Assembly (NCBI RefSeq): GCF_916618755.1
Contig: NZ_CAKAKB010000001.1
Span: 310,001 to 374,000 of the forward strand
From: Actinotalea sp. Marseille-Q4924
Lineage (GTDB): Bacteria > Actinomycetota > Actinomycetes > Actinomycetales > Cellulomonadaceae
Direction of reading: 5' to 3'
DNA: 64,000 nt
Shown: positions 1 to 7,994 of the stretch, piece by piece
Layout: every line of letters starts with the position of its first letter
Position numbering within the stretch: the stretch's first letter is position 1
Position numbers and translations under genes: made by a program
The notes under the pieces: generated by a model
Database searches by the model: none
Seen by the model: only the letters and a program-made list of their open reading frames with translations
Told to the model about the DNA's origin: nothing

Positions 1-465
1 GACCTCGACGCGCTCCTCGCCTCGCCGCCGTGGCGGCCGAAGGCACGGAAGAAGGCCGCCTCGGTGCTGCCGCGGGCCGTCGCGCGGGTGTGGCGGGACG
101 CCGCCGCCCGGGTCGAGGCCGTGCCCGACGGCGACGCGGACGTGGCCCTGCACGAGGCCCGCAAGGGCGTGCGCCGCGTCCGCTACGCGGCGGAGGCGGT
201 GGCTCCGACCCTCGGCGGGAAGGTCGCACGGTTCGCGGCGCGGGTCGAGGCGGTCCAGGACGCGCTCGGCGAGCACCAGGACAGCGTGGTGGCACGGACT
301 GCGCTGCGGCAGATCGGCATCGAGGCGCACCTCGCCGGCGAGAACGCGTTCACCTGGGGGCTCCTGCACGGCCTGGAGCGCGAGCGCGCCGCCCGCGCCC
401 GTGCCGACTTCCGCCGCGCGTGGGCGAAGGCCGCCCGCCCGAAGCGCACGGGCTGGCTCGCCTGA
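1..465 (+). CDS. CHAD domain protein, C-terminal part (5' end outside window)
   Basis: The reading frame is open from the first base and ends at a TGA, so only the C-terminal 154 residues are present. The translation is a basic helical repeat typical of CHAD domains: an H-E-A-R-K segment followed by R-V-R-R-V-R-Y (about residues 52-64 of the visible part), then a D-A-L-G-E-H-Q-D segment. CHAD domains use such conserved histidines and basic residues to bind polyphosphate. Whether a CYTH domain precedes it cannot be seen. It converges on the downstream SDR gene, with 33 bases between the stops. The family call is confident; the full architecture is unknown. Confidence 0.85.
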   Translation, partial: DLDALLASPPWRPKARKKAASVLPRAVARVWRDAAARVEAVPDGDADVALHEARKGVRRVRYAAEAVAPTLGGKVARFAARVEAVQDALGEHQDSVVARTALRQIGIEAHLAGENAFTWGLLHGLERERAARARADFRRAWAKAARPKRTGWLA

Positions 466-498
466 CGCCCGCCGCCGCGCCCCGGCGGACCGGCGTCG

Positions 499-1326
499 TC
501 AGGGCGCGACGCCCACCAGGTCCGCGCTGCGCTCCCACAGACCCGCGGCCAGGGCGGCGTCGTCGGCCTGCGGGTTGGTCTGCTGGGGGCGGCGCTTCTC
601 GTAGAACGCGCCGGGCGTCCAGTCCTCGTGGGGCGTGGACGTCGCCAGCCACACCAGCGTGTCCGCGCCCTGCTCGGGCGTGAGCATGAAGAACCGGCGC
701 AGCGGCGTGCGGTAGAAGAAGCGGAACAAGCTGTGCGACTCGGTCGCGAAGCTCGTGGCGACGACGCCCGGGTGGAAGGCCGCCGTCGCGATCGTGTCCC
801 CGTGACGGCGGTGCAGCTCCCGCGTGAACAGGACGTTGGCGAGCTTGCCGTCGCCGTAGGCCTTCTGCGCCGAGTACCGCCGCTCGTTGTGGAGGTCGTG
901 CAGGTCGATGCGCCCGAAGAGGCGCGCCGCCGCGCTGGACGTGTTGATCACCGTCGCCCGGCTCTCGCGCAGGCGGTCCAGCAGCAGCCGGGTGAGCAGG
1001 AAGGGGCCGAGGTGGTTGACCTGGAGCGTCTTCTCGTGGCCGTCCTTCGTCACCTCGCGCGAGCCCATGACGCCGCCGGCGTTGTTGGCGAGGACGTCGA
1101 TGCGCGGGTAGGCGTCGCGGAGCTCGTCGGCCAGGCGGCGCACCTGGTCGAGGTCGGCGAAGTCCGCGAGGTGGTGCGGGGCGTCCAGCTCGTCGGCGAG
1201 CGCGCGCGTCTTCGCCTCGGAGCGGCCGACGACGACGACGCGGTCGCCCCCGGCGGACAGCCGACGTGCCGCGGCCGCGCCGATCCCGTCGCTGGCGCCG
1301 GTGATGACGACGGTGCGCTGGCTCAT
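499..1326 (-). CDS. short-chain dehydrogenase/reductase (retinol-dehydrogenase-like)
   Basis: A 275-residue classical/extended SDR. The NAD(P)-binding motif TGASDGIG is at residues 9-16, NNAGG at 81-85, the structural Ser-Ser near 130, and the catalytic pair Tyr157 and Lys161 in Y-G-D-G-K, followed by L-A-N-V-L-F as in retinol-dehydrogenase-like SDRs. The PGVV segment after the active site is also present. The ATG at 1326 begins exactly at the Rossmann strand, so longer reading in the same frame is not needed. The substrate cannot be inferred. It is transcribed away from the flavoprotein gene at 1514. Confidence 0.85.
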   Translation of the reverse strand: MSQRTVVITGASDGIGAAAARRLSAGGDRVVVVGRSEAKTRALADELDAPHHLADFADLDQVRRLADELRDAYPRIDVLANNAGGVMGSREVTKDGHEKTLQVNHLGPFLLTRLLLDRLRESRATVINTSSAAARLFGRIDLHDLHNERRYSAQKAYGDGKLANVLFTRELHRRHGDTIATAAFHPGVVATSFATESHSLFRFFYRTPLRRFFMLTPEQGADTLVWLATSTPHEDWTPGAFYEKRRPQQTNPQADDAALAAGLWERSADLVGVAP

Positions 1327-1513
1327 GGGTCTCCTCGGGTCGGGTGCTCGTGCACCTGCCGCAACGGAGGGCGGCTCCGCGGTGTTCCTGCGGGGTGTCC
1401 GCCGTGGGCGAGCGGCGCGTGCGCGGCGCCCGAAGCCCCCGCGTTGTGCGCGCGCTGAGCGACCCGGCCGCGCCGCCCTCGCGCCCGGCCGTCGGAACCG
1501 CCAGGGTGGGCGC

Positions 1514-2911
1514 ATGATCGACTCCTTCGACGTCCTCGTGGTCGGCGCCGGCCCGGCCGGCACCGCGGCGGCCGTGCGCGCGGCCGAGCTCGGCGCCCGG
1601 GTCGGCGTGGTGGAGGCCGGGCCCACGGGCGGCACGTGCGTCAACACCGGCTGCGTCCCGACGCGCGTCCTCGCCAAGACGGCCCGCCTCATGCGCGAGG
1701 TGCGGACCGCCGACACCTACGGCATCTCGGTGACCGAGCAGCGCATCGACTGGCCGACGACGGTCGCCCGGGTCCGCGACACCGTCGACCGCGTCCGGGC
1801 CACCAAGGACGACGCGGGCCGGTTCGACGGTGCGGGCGTCGACCTCCTGCGCGGCCGGGCCCGCTTCGTCTCGCCCCACGAGCTCGACGTCACGGGCGAC
1901 GACGGCGCCGTGCGACGGGTGCGCGCCGACGCCGTGATCCTCTGCGTCGGAGGGCACTCGCGGCGGCTGCCCGTGCCCGGCGCCGAGCTGGCGACGATGC
2001 CCGAGGAGGTCCTGGACCTGCCGGACCTGCCGCGCCGCGTCGCCGTCGTCGGCGCGGGGAACACGGGTGCGCAGCTGGTGACGGTCCTCAACGCGTTCGG
2101 CAGCGATGTGACGCTGCTCGAGGTGGCGCCGCGCATCCTCGCCCAGACGGACCCGGACGTCTCCGCGCACGTCGAGCGGGCGTTCCGCGAGCAGGGCGTC
2201 CGCGTCGAGACGGGCATCGAGACCGTGGAGGGCCTGGAGCGCACGGGCGAGGGCATCCGGCTGGCGTGGCGCGCCGAGGGCGAGGCGCGGGACGTCGTCG
2301 TCGACGCGGTGATCATGTCGACGGGGTGGCCGGCGGCGATCGAGGACCTGGGGCTCGAGGCGGCCGGGGTCCGCGCCGAGCGGGGGAGCATCCCGGTGGA
2401 CGAGTACCTCGCGTCGAACGTCGGGCACGTCTACGTCGCCGGCGACGCCAACGGGATGGCGATGCTCGTCCAGGCGGCGAACGCCGAGGCGGAGGCGGCG
2501 GCGCGCAACGCCGTGCTGGGCACGACGGTGCGCACGCCGCACCACCTCCTGCCGGCGGGCGGCTTCACCGACCCCGACTACGCCGACGTCGGCCTCACCG
2601 AGCCGGAGGCGCGCGAGCGGGACGAGCACTGCGTCACGACGCTGGTCGCCTACGACGAGCTGGAGCGGCCCGTCATCGACGACCGGCCGCGGGGCTTCCT
2701 CAAGCTCGTGGCGGACCGGCGCCGGGAGTACCTGCTCGGTGCGCACGCCGTCGGGGAGAACGCGGTCGAGGTCATCCAGGCGGTGACGACGGCGATGGCC
2801 GCCGGGGTCGACGTCTCGACGCTCGCGAAGGTCGAGTTCGCCTACCCGACGTACAGCGCGGCGATCGGCGTCGCGGCCCGACGGCTCCTCGAGGCCCCGG
2901 CCCTCCGCTGA
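1514..2911 (+). CDS. FAD-dependent pyridine nucleotide-disulfide oxidoreductase, atypical
   Basis: A 465-residue flavoprotein with the class I disulfide-reductase layout. GxGPAG is at residues 11-16, the redox motif GGTCVNTGCVPT places Cys42 and Cys47 in the CxxxxC spacing, a second Rossmann motif VVGAGNTGAQ lies near residue 180, and the FAD motif V-Y-V-A-G-D-A-N lies near 310. The C-terminal dimerisation domain ends in F-A-Y-P-T-Y-S-A where dihydrolipoamide dehydrogenase and glutathione reductase carry HxH-P-T-x-x-E, so the catalytic His-Glu pair is absent. Mercuric reductase lacks the His too, but the N-terminal HMA domain and C-terminal Cys pair of MerA are not seen. The electron acceptor is unknown. 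The sulfurtransferase gene follows after 20 bases and may be co-transcribed. Confidence 0.85.
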   Translation: MIDSFDVLVVGAGPAGTAAAVRAAELGARVGVVEAGPTGGTCVNTGCVPTRVLAKTARLMREVRTADTYGISVTEQRIDWPTTVARVRDTVDRVRATKDDAGRFDGAGVDLLRGRARFVSPHELDVTGDDGAVRRVRADAVILCVGGHSRRLPVPGAELATMPEEVLDLPDLPRRVAVVGAGNTGAQLVTVLNAFGSDVTLLEVAPRILAQTDPDVSAHVERAFREQGVRVETGIETVEGLERTGEGIRLAWRAEGEARDVVVDAVIMSTGWPAAIEDLGLEAAGVRAERGSIPVDEYLASNVGHVYVAGDANGMAMLVQAANAEAEAAARNAVLGTTVRTPHHLLPAGGFTDPDYADVGLTEPEARERDEHCVTTLVAYDELERPVIDDRPRGFLKLVADRRREYLLGAHAVGENAVEVIQAVTTAMAAGVDVSTLAKVEFAYPTYSAAIGVAARRLLEAPALR

Positions 2912-2931
2912 GCCGGTGGCAGAGTGGTCCG

Positions 2932-3768
2932 GTGACGTCAGCGCTCATCGCACCCGATGCCCTCGCCGCACTGCTCGCCGACGACGACGACGACGCCCCG
3001 CCGCCGCTGCTGCTCGACGTCCGGTGGACCCTCGCCGGCTCGGACCGGGCCGGCTACGAGGCGGGCCACCTGCCCGGGGCGGTGTTCCTCGACCTGGACC
3101 GCGAGCTCGCGTCGCCGCCCGGTGAGGGCGGGCGGCACCCCCTGCCGTCCGCGGACGCGCTCGAGGCGACGTTCCGTCGTCTGGGCCTGACGCCCGAGCG
3201 GGCCGTCGTCGTCTACGACGGCGGCGTGGCCGCCGCCGCGGCGCGCGCCTGGTGGGTGCTGCGCTGGGCGGGGCACGAGCGCGTCCGGGTGCTCGACGGC
3301 GGGCTCCCGGCGTGGGTCGCGGCCGAGCGGTCGCTCAAGAGCGGTGACGTCGTGCCGGAGCCGGCCGCGGGCGTCGTCCTCCGCCCGGGTCGCCTGCCGG
3401 TCCTCGACGCCGACGACGTCCTGGCAGGCGGCGCCACGGTGCTGCTCGACGCCCGCGCGGCGGAGCGGTTCCGCGGCGAGGTCGAGCCGATCGACCCGGT
3501 GGCCGGGCACATCCCGGGGGCGGTGAACGTGCCGACCTCGGCGCTGCTCGGTCCGGACGGGCGCTACCTGCCGGCCGAGGGTCTGCACGAGGTGCTCGGC
3601 GCGGCGCTCTCCGCCGCGGGCACGGTCGGCGCGTACTGCGGGTCGGGCGTGACGGCGGCGCAGCTCGTGCTGGCGCTGCACGAGGTCGGCGTGGACGCGG
3701 CGCTGTACGCGGGCTCGTGGTCGCACTGGGTGCGCGACCCGTCGCGACCAGTCGCGGTCGGGGACTGA
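2932..3768 (+). CDS. two-domain rhodanese sulfurtransferase
   Basis: A 278-residue tandem rhodanese of the thiosulfate/3-mercaptopyruvate sulfurtransferase type. The N-terminal domain (about 1-135) has the E-A-G-H-L-P-G-A-V pattern but no catalytic Cys. The C-terminal domain has GHIPGAVN and the active loop CGSGVTA with the persulfide Cys near residue 236. CGSGVTA is the loop of the TST/MST family. The GTG at 2932 was chosen because it begins at the first conserved residues and lies just after the upstream stop; no clear Shine-Dalgarno is present. It probably transfers sulfane sulfur to cyanide or thiols in the cytoplasm. Confidence 0.9.
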   Translation: MTSALIAPDALAALLADDDDDAPPPLLLDVRWTLAGSDRAGYEAGHLPGAVFLDLDRELASPPGEGGRHPLPSADALEATFRRLGLTPERAVVVYDGGVAAAAARAWWVLRWAGHERVRVLDGGLPAWVAAERSLKSGDVVPEPAAGVVLRPGRLPVLDADDVLAGGATVLLDARAAERFRGEVEPIDPVAGHIPGAVNVPTSALLGPDGRYLPAEGLHEVLGAALSAAGTVGAYCGSGVTAAQLVLALHEVGVDAALYAGSWSHWVRDPSRPVAVGD

Positions 3769-3782
3769 GAGGGGTGCGTCGG

Positions 3783-4373
3783 ATGGCGAGCACGGGCGAC
3801 GACGCGAAGGCGGACCTGCACCGGTACCTGCGGTCGGTCCGCGAGGCGGTGCTGTGGAAGCTCGACGGGCTGTCCGAGTACGACGTCCGCCGACCCATGA
3901 CGCCGACGGCGACGAACCTGCTGGGGCTGGTGAAGCACCTGGCGACGATCGAGTGGGGCTACCTCTGCCTGACGTTCGACCGGCCGCTGGACGACGTCCC
4001 GGACTGGTTCCACGACGAGACCACGCCGAACGTCGACATGTGGGCGACGGCGGACCAAAGCCGGGAGGAGGTCGTCGCGCTGTACCGCCGGGTGTGCGCC
4101 GCGGCGGACCGCACGATCGAGGAGCTCGCGCTCGACGACACCGGCCGCGTGCCGTGGTGGTCGGACGGGTCGGTGAGCCTGCACTGGATCCTCGTCCACG
4201 TCCTCGCGGAGACGAACCGGCACGCGGGTCAGATGGATGTCGTCCGGGAGCTCCTCGACGGCGCCGTCGGGCTGCGCGCGGACAACGACAACATGGCCGA
4301 CGGCGACGCGTCGTGGTGGACGGGCTACCGGGAACGCGTGGAGCAGGCGGCGCGCACCGCCGCTGGGCTGTGA
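3783..4373 (+). CDS. DinB/DUF664 family protein (mycothiol-transferase-like)
   Basis: A 196-residue four-helix-bundle protein of the DinB superfamily. The three metal-ligand histidines typical of the fold are visible: V-K-H-L near residue 50, H in L-H-W-I-L-V-H, and the N-R-H-A-G-Q-M segment near 150. The last segment is typical of the DUF664 branch common in mycothiol-producing actinobacteria. Function as a mycothiol-dependent transferase is inferred from family only. The ATG at 3783 is preferred to an upstream in-frame start that would lie inside the rhodanese gene. Confidence 0.8.
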   Translation: MASTGDDAKADLHRYLRSVREAVLWKLDGLSEYDVRRPMTPTATNLLGLVKHLATIEWGYLCLTFDRPLDDVPDWFHDETTPNVDMWATADQSREEVVALYRRVCAAADRTIEELALDDTGRVPWWSDGSVSLHWILVHVLAETNRHAGQMDVVRELLDGAVGLRADNDNMADGDASWWTGYRERVEQAARTAAGL

Positions 4374-4489
4374 GGCCGGACACGCCTCGCGCACGGAGGG
4401 CGGCGGTAGCGCTCTGCGGCGTGCCTCTCCGTCGCCGGCAGGCTGCATACTTCTGAGGTGTTACTTATAGGTATGTGGTGGAGGTCTCG

Positions 4490-5932
4490 GTGAGCACGAG
4501 TACGGAGACGACGCCGGTCGGCGCCGCGCGCACGGTGGGCGTCCCGACGCTCGCCGCGATCGTCGTCGGCTCGATGGTCGGGGCAGGGGTGTTCTCGCTG
4601 CCGGGACGCTTCGCCGCGGAGACCGGCGTCTGGGGGGCCCTGGTCGCCTGGACGGTCGCCGGCACCGGCATGCTCATGGTCGCCCTGGTGTTTCAGAACC
4701 TCGCCGTCCGCCGCCCGGAGCTCAACGCCGGCGTCTACTCGTACGCCAAGGCAGGCTTCGGGGAGTACCTCGGCTTCTTCTCGGCCTTCGGGTACTGGGC
4801 CAGCGCCTGCGCGGGGAACGTCACGTACTGGGTGCTCATCATGTCGACGCTCGGTGCGGTCGTCCCGGCGCTCGGCGAGGGCGACACCGTGATCGCCGTC
4901 GTGCTGTCCTCGGTCGGGCTGTGGGTGTTCTACGCGCTGGTCCGGCGCGGCGTGCGGGAGGCCGCGGCGGTCAACCGGGTCGTCACCGTCGCCAAGCTGC
5001 TGCCCATCCTCACGTTCGTCCTGCTCACCGCGTTCGTCTTCGACCCGGCGGTGTTCGCGGAGAACCTCTCCGGCGGCGCGGGTGCGCCGCCGCTGTGGGA
5101 GCAGGTCCGCGCCACGATGCTCACGACCGTCTTCGTCTTCCTCGGCGTCGAGGGGGCGAGCGTCTACTCGCGCCACGCGCGGCGCCGCGAGGACGTCGGC
5201 CGCGCGACCCTGCTGGGCTTCCTCAGCGTCCTGGCGGTCTTCGCGTCCGTGACGGTCGTCGCCTACGGGATCCTGCCGCGCGCGCAGCTCGCGGCGCTCG
5301 ACGAGCCGTCGATGGCCGGGGTCTTCGAAGCCGCCGTCGGCCCGTGGGGTGCGGTGCTCGTCGCCGTCGGACTGGTCGTGTCCGTGGGCGGCGCGTACCT
5401 CGCGTGGACGCTCATGGCGGCGGAGGTGATGTACGTCGCCGCCAAGGATCGGGACATGCCGCGGTTCCTGGCCCGCGAGCGGAAGGACGTGCCGGTCGGT
5501 GCGCTGGCGCTGACCTCCGTCGTGGTCCAGGTGCTGCTCGTGGTGACGCTCGCGTCGGAGGACGCGTTCGGGCTGGCGCTGGAGCTGACGAGCGCGCTGG
5601 TGCTCGTGCCGTTCCTGCTGGCCGCGGGGTACGGCCTGCGCCTGGTCCTGCGGCGCGAGGGGTACGCGACGGGGGAGCGGGTGTGGCGGCGCGACGTCGT
5701 CGTCGCGGGGCTGGCGACCGCGTACACGGCGTTCCTGCTGTGGGCCGCGGGACCGACGTACCTGCTGCTGTCGTTCGTCCTCTACGCGCCCGCGACCGTG
5801 CTGTTCGTCATGGCGCGTCGCGAGCAGGGCCGGCGGGTGTTCTCACGCCCGGAGATGGTGATCTTCGCCGTGTCGGTCGTCGGCGCCGTCGTCGGCGTGT
5901 GGGCCCTCGCGACGGGCGCGATCACGCTCTGA
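4490..5932 (+). CDS. APC-superfamily amino-acid permease/antiporter (arginine/ornithine type)
   Basis: About 480 residues with roughly 12 hydrophobic segments. The first helix carries the APC motif G-S-M-V-G-A-G-V-F-S-L-P, and the helix 2-3 region contains N-A-G-V-Y-S-Y-A, typical of the basic amino acid/polyamine antiporter branch (ArcD/YdgI/LysP-like). It lies in the plasma membrane; the exact substrate is not determinable. A GGAGG at 4480-4484 is five bases before the GTG at 4490, so this start is preferred to the in-frame GTGs at 4475/4478. A short unusually AT-rich stretch (4446-4476) upstream probably contains the promoter. The gene ends at a strong hairpin shared with the opposing pseudogene. 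Confidence 0.85.
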   Translation: MSTSTETTPVGAARTVGVPTLAAIVVGSMVGAGVFSLPGRFAAETGVWGALVAWTVAGTGMLMVALVFQNLAVRRPELNAGVYSYAKAGFGEYLGFFSAFGYWASACAGNVTYWVLIMSTLGAVVPALGEGDTVIAVVLSSVGLWVFYALVRRGVREAAAVNRVVTVAKLLPILTFVLLTAFVFDPAVFAENLSGGAGAPPLWEQVRATMLTTVFVFLGVEGASVYSRHARRREDVGRATLLGFLSVLAVFASVTVVAYGILPRAQLAALDEPSMAGVFEAAVGPWGAVLVAVGLVVSVGGAYLAWTLMAAEVMYVAAKDRDMPRFLARERKDVPVGALALTSVVVQVLLVVTLASEDAFGLALELTSALVLVPFLLAAGYGLRLVLRREGYATGERVWRRDVVVAGLATAYTAFLLWAAGPTYLLLSFVLYAPATVLFVMARREQGRRVFSRPEMVIFAVSVVGAVVGVWALATGAITL

Positions 5933-5996
5933 GCGGGCCCATCGGGCGGGCCCCTCCTGCGGCGGCACCGGCGCAGCCCCACCGCGCGGGCAGGAG

Positions 5997-6037
5997 CGCG
6001 GAGGGTTCACCGCGCCAGGCACGGTGAACCCTCCGCG
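5997..6037. terminator. bidirectional hairpin between convergent genes
   Basis: A perfect 16-base inverted repeat (arms 5997-6012 and 6022-6037, core GGAGGGTTCACC) with a 9-base loop lies between the permease stop and the tail of the opposing YchJ remnant. No long U-tract follows, as is common for high-GC actinobacterial terminators. Confidence 0.75.
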
Positions 6038-6062
6038 ATGACCGGGTGAGCGACCGGTTGGG

Positions 6063-6243
6063 TCAGGAGACGGCGCCGTCCACGTACAGCCACTGCCGGT
6101 CCTCCCGGACGAACCGGCTGACCTCGTGGAGCGCGGGAACGCATGAGGCGCTCCGCCGTGGGTGCGCGCCCGCCGTCGTGGAGCGGCCCGCAGCACTCGC
6201 CGTAGAGCAGACCCGTCCCGCAGGGCCAGCGCACGTCCGTCAC
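6063..6243 (-). pseudogene. YchJ/SEC-C family remnant with internal deletion and frameshift
   Basis: From the GTG at 6243 the frame encodes a YchJ-like N-terminus: a W-P-C-G-T-G zinc-knuckle start, Y-G-E-C-C-G-P-L-H, then A-E-R-L-M-R-S-R. Right after this (about 6131-6135) the reading frame is lost. The next frame encodes L-H-E-V-S-R-F-V-R-E-D-R-Q-W-L-Y-V-D-G, the conserved YchJ C-terminus, ending in TGA at 6063. Intact YchJ proteins have some 70-80 residues between these blocks, so an internal deletion that also shifted frame is the simplest reading. The first zinc Cys is Trp, further evidence of decay. A sequencing error cannot explain the missing middle. Confidence 0.8.
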
Positions 6244-6334
6244 CGGTCCAGTATCCCGACGCCCGACGACGGCCCGCGCTCGCGATGGTCTGCGAGGTCC
6301 GATCCGCCGCGCGGACGGGTCGGCGTGCGGTGAG

Positions 6335-7018
6335 ATGGGCGCCGTGAAGCTGCCCCCTGGTGAACCCGAGCTCGGCCCCTGGCGGACCGTGACGATGCGC
6401 GAGCTGCTGGATCTTGTCCACGCCGAGGCCGGCGACCCGCCGGACCGTCCGCGCGTCGTCGCGGTCGACGGGCGTGGTGCGTCCGGGAAGTCGACCCTCG
6501 CGTCGCGGCTGCACCGGATGGTGCCGCGATCCGCCGTCGTGCACGTGGACGACCTCGCCTGGTGGGAGCCGCTGTACGAGTGGGGCCACCTGCTCGCCGA
6601 CGACGTCCTGCGTCCCCTGCGGGACGGGCGTGCGCTGTCGTTCCGGCCCCCGCAGTGGGAGGCCCGTGGGCGGGACGGCGCCATCGAGGTGCCGGCCGGT
6701 CTCGATCTCGTCGTCGTCGAGGGCACCGGGGCGAGCCACGCCGAGCATGCCGACCTCGTCGACGCGACGGTGTGGGTGCAGTCCGACTTCGGCCTCGCCG
6801 AGGAGCGCGGTATCGCGCGGGACGTCGAGCAGGGTGTCAACGGCGACCTGGCGGAGGCGACGGCGTTCTGGCACGACTGGATGAGGGCGGAGCTGGCGTT
6901 CTTCGATCGTCAGCGGCCCTGGGAGCGCGCGTGCGTGGCGGTCAACGGGACACCCGCGTCACCGGTGCGCGACGACGAGGTGCAGATCGCAGCGCCTCCA
7001 GGACGCGCCGCCGGCTGA
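6335..7018 (+). CDS. uridine-kinase-like P-loop ATPase
   Basis: A 227-residue protein with a Walker A motif GRGASGKST near residues 46-54, preceded by V-V-A-V-D, and a D-D-L-A-W-W segment where uridine kinase-like proteins bind substrate. A hydrophobic strand ending V-V-V-E-G-T-G forms the Walker B equivalent. It belongs to the uridine kinase/phosphoribulokinase-like family common in actinobacteria; the true substrate is uncertain. ATG 6335 and GTG 6344 are both possible starts, with the domain beginning well downstream of either. Confidence 0.75.
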   Translation: MGAVKLPPGEPELGPWRTVTMRELLDLVHAEAGDPPDRPRVVAVDGRGASGKSTLASRLHRMVPRSAVVHVDDLAWWEPLYEWGHLLADDVLRPLRDGRALSFRPPQWEARGRDGAIEVPAGLDLVVVEGTGASHAEHADLVDATVWVQSDFGLAEERGIARDVEQGVNGDLAEATAFWHDWMRAELAFFDRQRPWERACVAVNGTPASPVRDDEVQIAAPPGRAAG

Positions 7019-7047
7019 CGACGTCGCGGCGGCCCACGGGCCGGACC

Positions 7048-7509
7048 TCAGCCGCAGTCGTCGCAGATGCCGGTCCCGGGGAGGGCCATGGAGCACGTCG
7101 GGCAGATCGCCGGCGGCCTCTCCTCCCGTGCCCGGCTGGTCGTCCGCGTGCTGGCGGCCCGCGTGGCGGGCGCGCGGGTCCCCCGGGCCGGTGCCCGGAC
7201 CGACTTCCGCGCCGCCGCGCGCATCACCGACGCGGGCTCGGTCACCTCGAAGCCACGGCGCCGCAGGATGCCGACGACGCCGTCCATGCTGCTGGCGAAC
7301 TCCTCCGCGGTGGCCAGGCGCCCCGTCGCGAACCGGTGCGCGACCCCGACGACGGCACGCAGGTCGTAGCGGCGCTCCTCGTGCACGAGCGCGTACTCGG
7401 TCTGCGGCTCGAAGCCGTACGCGGCGAGGAAGTCCTCGGCGCCGCGGGCGTCGTGGTCCTCCATCGCCTGAAGGACGTGATGCCGGGTCAGGGAGGAGAA
7501 GGTCGCCAC
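7048..7509 (-). CDS. small protein: ScoMcrA-like N-terminal head domain plus zinc ribbon
   Basis: A 153-residue protein in two parts. Residues 1-88 resemble the N-terminal head domain of ScoMcrA-type modified-DNA restriction proteins: a helix with H-H-V-L-Q-A-M, then F-L-A-A-Y-G-F, then L-V-H-E-E-R-R-Y-D-L-R-A-V-V-G-V-A-H. Residues 95-130 are an Arg/Thr/Ala-rich linker. The end is a Cys4 ribbon with CxxC pairs at 136/139 and 149/152. No sulfur-binding, SRA or HNH nuclease domain is present, so it is not a complete McrA enzyme. A DNA-binding or adaptor role is a guess. It starts with GTG and is convergent with the kinase gene. Confidence 0.65.
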   Translation of the reverse strand: MATFSSLTRHHVLQAMEDHDARGAEDFLAAYGFEPQTEYALVHEERRYDLRAVVGVAHRFATGRLATAEEFASSMDGVVGILRRRGFEVTEPASVMRAAARKSVRAPARGTRAPATRAASTRTTSRAREERPPAICPTCSMALPGTGICDDCG

Positions 7510-7547
7510 GGGTCGAGCCTACGTCCGACCGGGGCGGCGGTGGGCCG

Positions 7548-7952
7548 TCACGCCGTCAGAGCCACCGTCCCGCAGGCCGCGAGGAGCAGGACGGACACGG
7601 GCAGCCAGATGGCACGCTCGAGCCGCGACGGCGTGATCGCGTTGAGCACGCACGCGACGACCAGGAGGACGACGACGAGGACCGTGGCGGTCGGGAGCCA
7701 GCTGTCCGGCAGCGGCGCCCACACGGCGTAGCCGGCACGTCGCAGGACGACGAGCAGCACACCGGCCCACACCACCGCCGCGACGGCCGACGACGCCCGC
7801 AGCCGGCCGGGGACCCGTGCTGCGGCACCCCCGTAGGCGGCGCGCCCCCACGGCGCGCCCGCGGCGAGTGCGACCTGGAAGACGACGAGGCCCATGAGGA
7901 GCGCAGCGGCCAGACCGGCGGCGGCAGCGGTCAGGGCGCTCGGTTGGCTCAT
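7548..7952 (-). CDS. four-helix integral membrane protein, PadR-linked
   Basis: A 134-residue protein with four predicted transmembrane segments (about residues 8-30, 50-68, 82-104 and 112-132) and short polar loops. I do not recognise a named family. It is divergent from the PadR-type regulator at 7995, and the 42-base gap holds two palindromes, so it is the likely target of that regulator. The ATG at 7952 is used because the longer in-frame reading would run through the operators into the PadR gene. Small membrane proteins beside PadR genes are often part of drug- or envelope-stress responses; here that is inference only. Confidence 0.65.
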   Translation of the reverse strand: MSQPSALTAAAAGLAAALLMGLVVFQVALAAGAPWGRAAYGGAAARVPGRLRASSAVAAVVWAGVLLVVLRRAGYAVWAPLPDSWLPTATVLVVVLLVVACVLNAITPSRLERAIWLPVSVLLLAACGTVALTA

Positions 7953-7983
7953 GTCTGCCAGATATGGAGGTATCTGCCAGATA
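7952..7983. promoter_or_regulatory. twin palindromic operators between divergent genes
   Basis: TATCTGcCAGATA at 7971-7983 is a perfect 6-base inverted repeat around one base. TGTCTGcCAGATA at 7952-7964 is the same with one mismatch. The copies start 19 bases apart and overlap the start codon of the membrane-protein gene and the region just ahead of the PadR gene. Confidence 0.75.
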
Positions 7984-7994
7984 GAGTCAAGCAT

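Noticed and set aside
350-2746. A 798-codon minus-strand reading across the SDR and flavoprotein genes
   Set aside because: Overlaps three genes with clear families in other frames; low-complexity translation.
6063-6243. A sequencing error as the cause of the YchJ frame break
   Set aside because: A single-base error cannot account for the absent middle region of the family.
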